Made by a program: the position numbers and the translations under genes. Shown piece after piece: positions 7,598-16,205 of a DNA stretch of 48,246 nt (the stretch's first letter is position 1; every line of letters starts with the position of its first letter). The stretch comes from Streptomyces purpureus (GTDB taxonomy: Bacteria > Actinomycetota > Actinomycetes > Streptomycetales > Streptomycetaceae). The notes below the pieces were generated by a model, which was not told the DNA's origin, did not search any database, and worked only from the letters and a program-made list of their open reading frames with translations. The DNA lies in the NCBI RefSeq assembly GCF_014648195.1, contig NZ_BMQQ01000008.1, positions 69,738-117,983 of the forward strand. The letters run 5' to 3'.

Positions 7598-9760
7598 TCA
7601 GGGCGGGGGCGGGCTGGGGTTGCGGGCCAGCCAGGCCTGGAGCTCACGGTGCCGGAACTGGTACGCCGGACCGGACAGCCGCAGCAGCCCGGCCTCGCAG
7701 GCCCAGTCCATGAACTCGCCGAGCCGCAGCGGGAGCCGGGGCGCGGCGCAGAACAGGAAGACGGCGTACCGCCGGGAGGCCGCCCCGACCGCGAGGGCCA
7801 GCCCCACCAGTGCGGCCGCGCCCAGACAGACGCCCACGGCTGCCCCGTGGAAGGCCGTGCTCAGCACGCCGAGCCCCACACCGTAGGGCAGTGCCACGGC
7901 AAGGGCGTTGCGGGTGTCGTCACGGATCAGATCACGGGGTCCTGACATCTCCGAGGGGCTTTGGCTCAGCTCGGCGCCCAGGGCGAGCAGCGCGCCGCAG
8001 ACCGTGCCCGGCACGATCCCGACCAGCAGGGTTGTTCTGAGGGAGAGCTCCAGATCGCCGTTCAGCGCGTCCGCGAGAACGGAGAGGACGCCGACGAAGG
8101 CGCCGCCTGCGGCGCCCACAAGGAGCCCGATGAGGACCTGGCCGAGCCCCTCGGCGGTGCGCAGCCGCTTCCAGGAGGTGCGCCGAGGTGACTCGGTGGC
8201 CGGACCGGAGCGGCCCCATGCCACCGCGAAGGCCGCGAGGGCGGTGAACACCAGGACGCGCGTGGCGAGGTGGGGGATCTTGATGTCCATGGTCAGGTGC
8301 CAGAAGGTGTCCGGGGTCAGGGCGATGCGCAGCGCCAGCATCGGCCCCATCAAGACGAGCATGGTCATCAGCCCGTCCATGATCCGTACGTCCCTGCGGC
8401 CCTCCAGCGGCCACAGCCGGTGCAGCACGAGGTCTGTGCCCATCGCCGCGCCCGGCCCGGCGGTGGCCGGGTCCGGCAGCGTCGCCTTGTTCAGATGCGC
8501 GAGCCAGCGGTGCACCCGCTGCGCCGTGTATCCCCGCGGGTTCGGCGCCAGGTCGGTCGCCGCGGGGATGAGCCGGGCCAGCAGGTGGTCGTCGAGGTCC
8601 GCCGGGGTGGCGTGCTGCAGCAGCTCGCCCGGGTCGCCGTGGCGGCGGTAGACGACGGCGGTCAGCGAGAGCCGCCACGGCGTCGACAGCGACTGGGCGA
8701 GCGTCCCGGCCGGGTCGGTCCGCAGGTGCCGGAGCAGGGGCCGCCAGCGGGCCGAGCCCGCGCTGCGGCGCTCCAGGTACGCGGCGGCGTCCTCGCGGCC
8801 GACGGCGTCCACCCGGATCTCGGCGGCGGTGCGCAGCCGGTCCTCCTCCGGCAGGGCGTCGTAGTGGGCGCTGCGGCAGGTCACGACGAGCGGGCCGCGG
8901 TCGGTGGCGTCCTGGTAGGCGTTGAGCCGGTCCAGGGCCGCCCGGGCGCGGGGCGCGGCCGGGTCGGGCAGCGGGTGCCCGTCGGCGTCCAGGAGGGCGG
9001 TGCCGGCGTGGCTGAGGGTGGTGTCCATCTCGTCGAGCCCGTCGAGGACCGGCAGGACCATGCCGTGGTCGATGAGCTGGCGGGCCCGTTTGGGATGCCA
9101 GTCGAGGGCGTGTACGAGATGGTCGGCGACGAAGTCCTTCAGGCGGGGCAGGGCGTGCGTGTCCCACTCGGCGAGGGAGAGCCGCACGGGTACGGGATCG
9201 GTGTCGGCCCGGCTCTTGAGCAGGCCGAGGATCAGCTCCAGGGCGAGCACGGTCTTTCCGGCGCCGGGTGCCCCGGTGACGACGAGGCGCGCGGGCCGGG
9301 TGCCGCGGTAGAAGGCGGTGATGTCCGGCAGCGGCGCGCCGGCCGCGCCGTCCGGTTTCGTGTAGAGCCGGCCGGCCGGTGTGGGGGCGAGCGCCGCGGC
9401 GGGGTCGGCGTTCGCATGCAGGCTGTAGTGCAGATTGATCCGCTCGACCTCGCCGCCCACGAGCCGTTTCCACTGCTCGGCCTCAGCGGCCCGGATCTGC
9501 CCGGCGAGGGTGGTGGCCGCGGAGCGGGCGGCGGCGGCCGCGTCGGCGGGCTGGCCGAGGGTGGCCAGGGTGGCGCGGAGGCTGATGAGGGCGACGACCA
9601 GACCGGTGAGCCCGATCGGCACGCCGATCAGGGTGGCGACGTCCGTCGCGGACTGGCCGGCTTTCAGATGCGAGGCGACCCAGACGGTCGCCCCGACGAC
9701 GGCCGCGGTGCCGACCACGACCAACCACACGGATAACCGGCGCGACCGGCGTGCCCCCAT
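7598..9760 (-). CDS. membrane-anchored NACHT-type STAND NTPase
   Basis: About 720 aa. Two N-terminal membrane helices (about 10-30 and 40-60) are followed by a helical linker, then a NACHT P-loop ATPase core: Walker A GAPGAGKT near 162-169, Walker B VLPVLDGLDEMD near 235-246, and VVTCRSAHYD as sensor 1. Next is a winged-helix-like region ending near 450. The C-terminal third has six or seven membrane helices and ends with AYQFRHRELQAWL, a phrase typical of NACHT C-terminal regions. No nuclease, TIR or protease effector domain is seen. STAND NTPases switch on upon ligand binding and oligomerise; several defend bacteria against phage, but a signalling role is equally possible. Start uncertain: ATG 9760 or 9775. 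An in-frame ATG at 9874 lies inside the cold-shock gene terminator and is rejected. Codon 9 is TTA (9734-9736). Confidence 0.8.
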   Translation of the reverse strand: MGARRSRRLSVWLVVVGTAAVVGATVWVASHLKAGQSATDVATLIGVPIGLTGLVVALISLRATLATLGQPADAAAAARSAATTLAGQIRAAEAEQWKRLVGGEVERINLHYSLHANADPAAALAPTPAGRLYTKPDGAAGAPLPDITAFYRGTRPARLVVTGAPGAGKTVLALELILGLLKSRADTDPVPVRLSLAEWDTHALPRLKDFVADHLVHALDWHPKRARQLIDHGMVLPVLDGLDEMDTTLSHAGTALLDADGHPLPDPAAPRARAALDRLNAYQDATDRGPLVVTCRSAHYDALPEEDRLRTAAEIRVDAVGREDAAAYLERRSAGSARWRPLLRHLRTDPAGTLAQSLSTPWRLSLTAVVYRRHGDPGELLQHATPADLDDHLLARLIPAATDLAPNPRGYTAQRVHRWLAHLNKATLPDPATAGPGAAMGTDLVLHRLWPLEGRRDVRIMDGLMTMLVLMGPMLALRIALTPDTFWHLTMDIKIPHLATRVLVFTALAAFAVAWGRSGPATESPRRTSWKRLRTAEGLGQVLIGLLVGAAGGAFVGVLSVLADALNGDLELSLRTTLLVGIVPGTVCGALLALGAELSQSPSEMSGPRDLIRDDTRNALAVALPYGVGLGVLSTAFHGAAVGVCLGAAALVGLALAVGAASRRYAVFLFCAAPRLPLRLGEFMDWACEAGLLRLSGPAYQFRHRELQAWLARNPSPPPP

Positions 9761-9847
9761 CACCCCCCGGATCATCCAGCGCCCGGCGTGTCTCCCGCAA
9801 CCGAGGCCCCACAACGCAAGGCGGGCCACCCGAAAATCCCGTAGAAC

Positions 9848-9894
9848 AAAAGGCAGGAGCCCCATTCCACGCACGAGGCGTGGACGGGGCTCCT
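9848..9894 (-). terminator. intrinsic terminator of the cold-shock gene
   Basis: The arms 9855-9872 and 9878-9894 pair over about 16 bp (AGGAGCCCC with GGGGCTCCT, then TCCACGC with GCGTGGA, one small internal loop) around the loop ACGAG. On the minus strand the stem is followed by CTTTTGTT. It lies 41 bases past the stop codon of the cold-shock gene. Confidence 0.85.
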
Positions 9895-9934
9895 TGGGTA
9901 CTGCTATCAGCTGACGATCGCCGACCCGGGCACC

Positions 9935-10138
9935 TTAGGCCGGGGTGACGTTCTCCGCCTGCGGACCCTTCGGGCCCTGCGTGACGTCGAAGTTCACGAC
10001 CTGGTTCTCCTCGAGGGAGCGGAACCCGGACGCGTTGATCGCGGAGTAGTGGACGAAGACATCCGGGCCGCCGCCGTCCTGGGCGATGAAGCCGAAGCCC
10101 TTTTCAGCGTTGAACCACTTGACGGTTCCGGTAGCCAT
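9935..10138 (-). CDS. cold-shock protein (CspA family)
   Basis: A 67-aa single cold-shock domain, the usual Csp length. RNA-binding motifs RNP1 (KGFGFIAQ) and RNP2 (VFVHYSAI) are intact, and it starts [14 protein letters not shown] as in other actinobacterial Csps. It binds single-stranded RNA and acts as an RNA chaperone in the cytosol. ATG 10138 is preceded by AAGGAGG, a strong ribosome site. The gene stands alone, divergent from mqnA, with its own terminator. Its leader carries a hairpin followed by a T-rich run before the ribosome site, which may control expression. Confidence 0.97.
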   Translation of the reverse strand: MATGTVKWFNAEKGFGFIAQDGGGPDVFVHYSAINASGFRSLEENQVVNFDVTQGPKGPQAENVTPA

Positions 10139-10191
10139 AAGCCCTCCTTGGGCCAAAGGGTTGCCCTGCTCCAGAACCTGAAACAAGTCTG

Positions 10192-10230
10192 AAAACTACA
10201 AAAGCCTGCGGGTCACATGCTCCGCAGGCT
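10192..10230 (-). promoter_or_regulatory. terminator-like hairpin (candidate attenuator) in the cold-shock gene leader
   Basis: AGCCTGCGG (10203-10211) pairs perfectly with CCGCAGGCT (10222-10230) around a 10-base loop. On the minus strand it is followed by TTTTGTAGTTTTC, so it looks like an intrinsic terminator. It lies about 65 bases upstream of the cold-shock start codon, and no minus-strand gene lies upstream that it could terminate. Read on the plus strand there is no T-run. Confidence 0.55.
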
Positions 10231-10419
10231 CTGTACTGCAAGGGAAACCAAACTGCAACTTGCGTCGAGCGTAGCACGCAGGGTGTCGGAAGCGGTAGAG
10301 GGAAAGATCACGTCACTCGCACGTTTGATGCGACCCCGATGTGCTGACGAAGATCGGGCGAACGCGCCACAACCGCGGATCGCAGGCCCCCCAAGGACGG
10401 CGGGGCCCTCACGGAGGTC

Positions 10420-11322
<903 letters not shown>

Positions 11323-11328
11323 CCTCGG

Positions 11329-12357
11329 CTACGACGCCGGGATCGGGGCCTGCATCTGCTTGCTGATCCACTCGATCGAGCCGTCGCCCATGCCCTTCAC
11401 ATACGTGCGGGCGTTGTGGGAGCCGTCCTGGATGACCTGGAGGCGGGTCTTCACCGGGCCCTTGGTGTAGTTCTTCATGAACTTCCTCAGATTGGCCACG
11501 CCGCCTTCCTTCGTGCCGATCTGGAAGGCCACGTACACGTCCTTGTCCTTGCCGCCCGGGGTGGCGGCGAGCGCCTTGGCCAGCTTCTCCGGGTTGTTGG
11601 CCTGCTTCTCGGCCTCATGGCCCGCCCAGAGCGGCGAGTCCGGCACGGTGTCCGGGCCCGAGGCGATGACGGCCTTGAACTTGTCCGGGTGCTTCAGCAC
11701 GGACTTGAGGCCCACGAAGCCGCCGGACGACGAGCCCATGAAGGCCCAGCCGTCCCGCGATGCGAACGTACGGAAATTCGCTCGTACGAAATCCGGGACG
11801 TCCTCGGCCATCCAGGTGCCCATTTTCGGCTGCCCCGGAATATCACTGCCGTCGTAGTAGTGGTCGGCGTCCGGGTTGAGAACAGGCATCACGACGATGA
11901 ACGGAAGGCTCTTTCCCTCCTCCGACCACCGGCTGATGCTGCTCTGCAGCTTCAGGTCCGTGCCCATCCAGTAGTTGTTGGGATAGCCGTTTCCGCCCGG
12001 CAGGGCGATCAGGACGGGGAATCCGCTGTTCGCGTACTTCGGGTCGAAATACTGCTTGGGCGCCCAGACCCACACCTTGCCCGTGAAGCCGGACTTCTCG
12101 CCGCGCAGGGTCGTGACACCGATCTTGGTGCCGTCGTCGAGGGTGTTCTGGGTACGGAACTCGGCCTTGGGGCCGGTGGGCATCACCGTCTTGGCGGCGG
12201 CCTCCTTCGCCTTGCCCGTCGGGGGCTTGCCGGGCGCGGGCGGCGAGACGCTCGGGCCGTCGAAGGAGACGGGGTCCCCCTCGCCCGAACAGCCCGAGAC
12301 CAGCACGACAGAGCCGAGGGCGACGGTGGCTATGAGGGCCTTGGTGAGGCGTTTCAT
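11329..12357 (-). CDS. lipoprotein esterase (putative esterase / mycolyltransferase-like fold)
   Basis: A 342-aa protein with a signal sequence ending in lipobox VSGC (Cys about 23), so it is anchored outside the membrane. The body is a putative-esterase (Esterase D/antigen-85-like) alpha/beta-hydrolase. It has FPVLIALPGGNGYPNNYW near the start of the fold, nucleophile elbow GSSSGGFVG near 206-212, and a late DGSHNARTY segment supplying the catalytic His. A Pro/Gly/Lys-rich spacer follows the lipidated Cys. The substrate is likely an ester at the cell surface, not identified. ATG 12357 has GGAG eight bases upstream. An in-frame start further upstream would place coding sequence across the divergent promoter region and is unlikely. 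Confidence 0.85.
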   Translation of the reverse strand: MKRLTKALIATVALGSVVLVSGCSGEGDPVSFDGPSVSPPAPGKPPTGKAKEAAAKTVMPTGPKAEFRTQNTLDDGTKIGVTTLRGEKSGFTGKVWVWAPKQYFDPKYANSGFPVLIALPGGNGYPNNYWMGTDLKLQSSISRWSEEGKSLPFIVVMPVLNPDADHYYDGSDIPGQPKMGTWMAEDVPDFVRANFRTFASRDGWAFMGSSSGGFVGLKSVLKHPDKFKAVIASGPDTVPDSPLWAGHEAEKQANNPEKLAKALAATPGGKDKDVYVAFQIGTKEGGVANLRKFMKNYTKGPVKTRLQVIQDGSHNARTYVKGMGDGSIEWISKQMQAPIPAS

Positions 12358-12431
12358 GGCAGTGACTCCGAGTCGGGGTTCCAGGACAAGGGGGGTGATT
12401 ACGGAACCGAAGAGTGGTGGCGGCCGGGATC

Positions 12432-12456
12432 GGTTGGTCCGGCCGGGCGACCAATC
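12432..12456. promoter_or_regulatory. inverted repeat between esterase and kinase genes
   Basis: TTGGTC (12434-12439) and GACCAA (12449-12454) form an inverted repeat with a nine-base GC spacer; one further G-C pair extends it. It sits in the 169-bp divergent region, about 45 bases upstream of the kinase -10 element. A candidate operator with no known regulator. Confidence 0.3.
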
Positions 12457-12483
12457 CCCGTGATCCGCCCCACGCGGGGGCTC

Positions 12484-12489
12484 TACGCT
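12484..12489 (+). promoter_or_regulatory. possible -10 element of the Ser/Thr kinase gene
   Basis: TACGCT lies 37 bases before the ATG at 12527, giving a short leader that includes an AGGGGGA ribosome site at 12515-12521. No clear -35. Confidence 0.4.
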
Positions 12490-12526
12490 GCTGAACTGAC
12501 TCAGGAGCGGGAGCAGGGGGACACAC

Positions 12527-14242
12527 ATGCAGCCGCTGGAAGCCGGCGAACCGCGGACCATCGGCGCCTACAGGCTGCTCGGCAGGCTCGGGGCGGGCGG
12601 CATGGGCCGCGTCTACCTCGCCCGCAGCGAAGGCGGCCGTACGGTCGCCGTGAAGGTCGTCCATCCGCATTTCGCGCTGGACGAGCAGTTCCGGGCCCGG
12701 TTCCGCCGCGAGGTGGCCGCCGCCCGGCGCGTCGGCGGCGCCTGGACCGCGCCCGTGCTCGACGCCGACCCGGACGCGCCCGTGCCCTGGGTCGCCACCG
12801 GCTATGTCGCCGGACCGCCGCTGAGCCAGGCCGTCACCGAGCACGGCCCGCTGCCGGAGGTGACGGTACGGGCCCTGGGCGCCGGGCTCGCCGAGGCACT
12901 GACCGCCGTCCACGCCCTCGGGCTCGTCCACCGCGACGTGAAACCGTCCAACGTGCTGCTGGCCCTGGACGGCCCCCGGCTCATCGACTTCGGAATCGCC
13001 CGCGCCACCGAGGGCACCGCCTCGCTCACCTCCACCGGGGTCTCCGTCGGCTCCCCCGGCTACATGGCCCCCGAGCAGATCCTCGGCACCGACGCGACCG
13101 CCGCCGCCGACGTCTTCTCGCTCGGCGCGGTCCTCGCCTACGCCGCGACCGGCGGCGCCCCCTTCCCCGGCGACTCCTCCGCGGCCCTGCTCTACAAGGT
13201 CGTCCACGAGGAACCGGAGCTCGGGGATGCCGGACTGCTCGACGGCGCGCTGCGGGAGCTGGTGGTGCGCTGCCTCGCCAAGGACCCGGCCGCGCGGCCC
13301 GCGACCGAGGAGATCGCCCGCGTCCTCGCGCCCGGCGGCGCCGCCGCCGCGATCCAGGGCGGCTGGCTGCCCGGACCGCTGGTGGAACAGGTCAGCCTGG
13401 CCGCCGTCCGCCTCCTCGACCTGGAACCGGCCGCGACCGAACCGGGCGCCTCCGGGCCGGTGCCGTTCACCAGCCCCGCGATCGGCGTCTTCGGCCCGCC
13501 CCTCGAACCCGCGGACCCGTACACCTCCGGGCAGTACGCCTCCGGGCCGCCGACGGCCGGCGGGTCGGCCACCGGGCCGTACGTGACCGATCCGGGGCCG
13601 TACGGGCCCGTCCCGGCGCCCCGTACCGGCGCGGACACCACCCAGGGACCCGGCCGGGTCTCGGTCTCCCTCACCACCAGCTCCGAACGCGGGCCCCGCA
13701 AGAGCCGCCGGCTCAGCTGCACCGTCGCGCTCGCCGTCGCCGGGTCGATGGCGGCGGTGACGCTCGGCGGCCTGTTCCTCTTCGACCTGCTGCCGGGTGG
13801 CCGGGACGCGAGCAACGCGGGCGGCTCGGGCTCGACCCGGCCCCCGGCCGCCACGCAGAGCGACCCCGCCGAGAAGCCCGGCGCCGTACCCGCCGCGTAC
13901 ATCGGCACGTGGAAGGGGCCGTTCAAGGTGACCCTCGCGGGCAGCGAGCTCCAGGCGGGCACCTTCACCGTCGTCCTCACCCGCGGCAGCACGGGACAGA
14001 AGGTCGGCACGGTCAACCAGTTCGACGCGCTCGGCAACTTCTCCTGCGAGGACAACCTCGTGCTGCGCGAGGTCACCGAACGGGAGCTGGTCGCCGAGGG
14101 CACCGCCAGCGACAAGGCGGGCAACACCTGCACCGGCGACAAGCACACCGTGAAGCTGAAGCTGGCGAGCGGCAAGCTCACCTACACCTCCGACGAAGCA
14201 CGGGCCGGCAACCCGCGGGCGACACTGGAACGGTCCCGGTGA
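12527..14242 (+). CDS. transmembrane serine/threonine protein kinase
   Basis: A 571-aa Hanks-type kinase. The catalytic domain covers about 14-270: Gly loop GRLGAGGMGRVY, ATP-binding Lys43 (VAVKVV), catalytic loop HRDVKPSN with Asp137, metal-binding DFGIAR, and activation-segment GYMAPEQI. A long Pro/Gly/Thr-rich juxtamembrane linker follows (about 300-395), then one membrane helix (about 399-421). The external region of about 140 residues starts TRPPAATQSD and includes a compact domain with IGTWKGPF, two cysteines (FSCEDN, NTCTGD) that may be disulfide-bonded, and no PASTA repeats. It is likely a receptor kinase with an unassigned ligand. It is divergent from the lipoprotein esterase and 76 bp upstream of mqnC. 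Confidence 0.93.
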   Translation: MQPLEAGEPRTIGAYRLLGRLGAGGMGRVYLARSEGGRTVAVKVVHPHFALDEQFRARFRREVAAARRVGGAWTAPVLDADPDAPVPWVATGYVAGPPLSQAVTEHGPLPEVTVRALGAGLAEALTAVHALGLVHRDVKPSNVLLALDGPRLIDFGIARATEGTASLTSTGVSVGSPGYMAPEQILGTDATAAADVFSLGAVLAYAATGGAPFPGDSSAALLYKVVHEEPELGDAGLLDGALRELVVRCLAKDPAARPATEEIARVLAPGGAAAAIQGGWLPGPLVEQVSLAAVRLLDLEPAATEPGASGPVPFTSPAIGVFGPPLEPADPYTSGQYASGPPTAGGSATGPYVTDPGPYGPVPAPRTGADTTQGPGRVSVSLTTSSERGPRKSRRLSCTVALAVAGSMAAVTLGGLFLFDLLPGGRDASNAGGSGSTRPPAATQSDPAEKPGAVPAAYIGTWKGPFKVTLAGSELQAGTFTVVLTRGSTGQKVGTVNQFDALGNFSCEDNLVLREVTERELVAEGTASDKAGNTCTGDKHTVKLKLASGKLTYTSDEARAGNPRATLERSR

Positions 14243-14273
14243 GGGGGCCCGAAAAGGACCGTAGGGGCTGGCG

Positions 14274-14279
14274 TAGGCT
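14274..14279 (+). promoter_or_regulatory. possible -10 element of mqnC
   Basis: TAGGCT lies 39 bases before the mqnC start in the 76-bp gap after the kinase gene. A GAAAGG ribosome site is downstream at about 14305-14310. The -35 region is not convincing. Confidence 0.3.
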
Positions 14280-14318
14280 GGTTCGGACCGTCCGCAGACC
14301 CGCCGAAAGGTACATCCG

Positions 14319-15518
14319 GTGACCGAGAAGGCCGACCTTCAGTCCGTCCTTGACCGCGCCGCCGAGGGTGGGCGGATCACCCCCGAAGAGGCCCTCGACC
14401 TCTACCGCCACGCCCCGCTGCACGCCCTGGGCGCGGCCGCCGACGCCGTACGCCGCCGCCGGTACGCCGGTACGGAGCACATCGCGACGTACATCATCGA
14501 GCGGAACATCAACTACACCAACGTCTGTGTGACGGCCTGCAAGTTCTGCGCCTTCTACGCGGCCCCCAAGGACACGAAGAAGGGCTGGAGCCGCGACCTC
14601 GACGACATCCTGCGCCGCTGCGCGGAGACCGTCGAGCTGGGCGGCACCCAGATCATGTTCCAGGGCGGCCACCACCCCGACTACGGCGTCGAGTACTACG
14701 AAGAGCACTTCTCCGCCATCAAGAAGGCCTTCCCGCAGCTGGTCATCCACTCCCTCGGCGCGTCCGAGGTCGAGCACATGGCCCGGATCTCCGGCGTCTC
14801 CGCCGAGGAGGCCATCAGACGGATCCACGCGGCGGGCCTCGACTCCTTCGCCGGCGCGGGCGCCGAACTCCTGCCGGAGCGGCCGCGCAAGGCGATCGCC
14901 CCGCTCAAGGAGTCCGGCGAGCGCTGGCTGGAGATCATGGAGATCGCCCACAAGCTGGGCGTGGAGTCCACCTCCACGATGCTGATGGGCACCGGCGAGA
15001 CCAACGCCGAGCGGATCGAGCACATCGCGATGATCCGTGACGTGCAGGACCGGACGGGCGGCTTCCGGGCCTTCATCCCGTACACGTACCAGCCTGAGAA
15101 CAACCACCTCAAGGGCCGCACGCAGGCCACGGTCTTCGAGTACCTGCGGATGATCGCGATCGCCCGGCTCTTCCTGGACAACGTCGCCCACATCCAGGGC
15201 TCCTGGCTGACCGTCGGCAAGGAGGCCGGCCAGCTGGCGCTGCACTACGGCGCCGACGACCTGGGCTCGATCATGCTGGAGGAGAACGTCGTCTCCTCGG
15301 CCGGCGCCAAGCACCGCTCCAACCGCCAGGAGATCATCGACCTGATCCGCAAGGCGGACCGTGTCCCGGCGCAGCGCACGACCACGTACGAGCACATCGC
15401 CGTCCACGACGACCCGGCGAACGACCCGGTCGACGAGCGCGTCGTCTCGCACATCTCCTCCACCGCGATCGAGGGCGGCACGGCGCACCCGGAGCTGAAG
15501 CTCCTCAGCGCCAACTGA
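14319..15518 (+). CDS. mqnC: cyclic dehypoxanthinyl futalosine synthase MqnC (radical SAM)
   Basis: A 399-aa radical-SAM enzyme that cyclises dehypoxanthinyl futalosine, a ring-forming step in futalosine-pathway menaquinone synthesis. The [4Fe-4S]-SAM site is the CxxxCxxC motif CVTACKFC at Cys70, Cys74 and Cys77. Other MqnC/CofH-like signatures are TQIMFQGGHHPDYG, STSTMLMGTGETN and the C-terminal GSIMLEENVVSSAGA. The length is normal for the family. GTG start with GAAAGG upstream. It is followed after seven bases by an amidohydrolase-like gene, so the pair is probably co-translated. Confidence 0.96.
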   Translation: MTEKADLQSVLDRAAEGGRITPEEALDLYRHAPLHALGAAADAVRRRRYAGTEHIATYIIERNINYTNVCVTACKFCAFYAAPKDTKKGWSRDLDDILRRCAETVELGGTQIMFQGGHHPDYGVEYYEEHFSAIKKAFPQLVIHSLGASEVEHMARISGVSAEEAIRRIHAAGLDSFAGAGAELLPERPRKAIAPLKESGERWLEIMEIAHKLGVESTSTMLMGTGETNAERIEHIAMIRDVQDRTGGFRAFIPYTYQPENNHLKGRTQATVFEYLRMIAIARLFLDNVAHIQGSWLTVGKEAGQLALHYGADDLGSIMLEENVVSSAGAKHRSNRQEIIDLIRKADRVPAQRTTTYEHIAVHDDPANDPVDERVVSHISSTAIEGGTAHPELKLLSAN

Positions 15519-15525
15519 CGCCGCC

Positions 15526-16185
15526 TTGCTGACACTTCACACGGCGGACCTGCTGCTGCCGGTGGGTGGCGAGCCGGTGCCCGGCGGGGCGGTCCTGGTG
15601 GACGGCGACCGGATCGCGGCCTTCGGGCCCCGCGAGGAGCTGACGGCCGGCCACCCGGCGGCCCGGGTCCGGGCGTGGCCCGGTGTGCTCACCCCGGGCC
15701 TGCGCCAGTGGCACGCCGTCTGGCTGCTCAGGCGCTGCTACTTCCCCGACCCGCGCGAGGCCGGCGAGCTCGGCACCGAGATGCTGCGGCCGGAGTCCCT
15801 CGGGGACCTGGCGGCGGAGCTGGAGCGGGACCCGGGCCGCCGGGCGGGCAGTGTGCGGCGGGGACTTCAGCAGATGCTGCGGCACGGCACGACGGCGGTC
15901 GCGATCAGAGCCGGCGACCCGCTCCTCGCGGCGCCGGCGGCCCGCCTGGGCCTGGAGGCGGTCTCCTATGTCGGCGGCCCGGGCATCCTCCTGGACGGCC
16001 CGAGCCTGGACCCGTTCGTCGAGGGCCACGACCTGGCCGGCTCGGTCCACCGCCCGCTGACCCCCGGCGGGCGCGCCGACTTCGCGGTCTTCGACGCACC
16101 CGACGAGGCGGCCCTGCTGGAGCGGGGCGCGGCCTGCTGTATGGCGACGGTACTGGCGGGGCGGCTGGTGCACCGCAGGCGGTGA
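15526..16185 (+). CDS. truncated, degenerate amidohydrolase/imidazolonepropionase-like protein
   Basis: A 219-aa protein. The first ~60 residues form the beta-sandwich of amidohydrolase-superfamily enzymes (PGGAVLVDGDRIAAFGPREE). Where a working enzyme would read PGxIDxHxH, this one reads PGVLTPGLRQWHA, so the first metal-binding histidine pair is missing. Residues 110-150 keep a barrel-like HGTTAVAIRAGDPL phrase, and the C-terminus returns to the sandwich (GRADFAVFD, VLAGRLVHRR). At about half the usual 400 aa, most of the TIM barrel is lost, so classical metal-dependent hydrolysis is unlikely. TTG start at 15526, seven bases after the mqnC stop, with no clear ribosome site. This points to translational coupling with mqnC and perhaps a non-enzymatic role beside it. 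Confidence 0.75.
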   Translation: MLTLHTADLLLPVGGEPVPGGAVLVDGDRIAAFGPREELTAGHPAARVRAWPGVLTPGLRQWHAVWLLRRCYFPDPREAGELGTEMLRPESLGDLAAELERDPGRRAGSVRRGLQQMLRHGTTAVAIRAGDPLLAAPAARLGLEAVSYVGGPGILLDGPSLDPFVEGHDLAGSVHRPLTPGGRADFAVFDAPDEAALLERGAACCMATVLAGRLVHRRR

Positions 16186-16205
16186 CCTGGGCGTCGCGCG
16201 CTGCG

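Noticed and set aside
9761..9874. In-frame ATG at 9874 that would lengthen the NACHT protein by 38 residues
   Set aside because: The codon sits in the loop of the cold-shock gene's intrinsic terminator, and there is no ribosome site.
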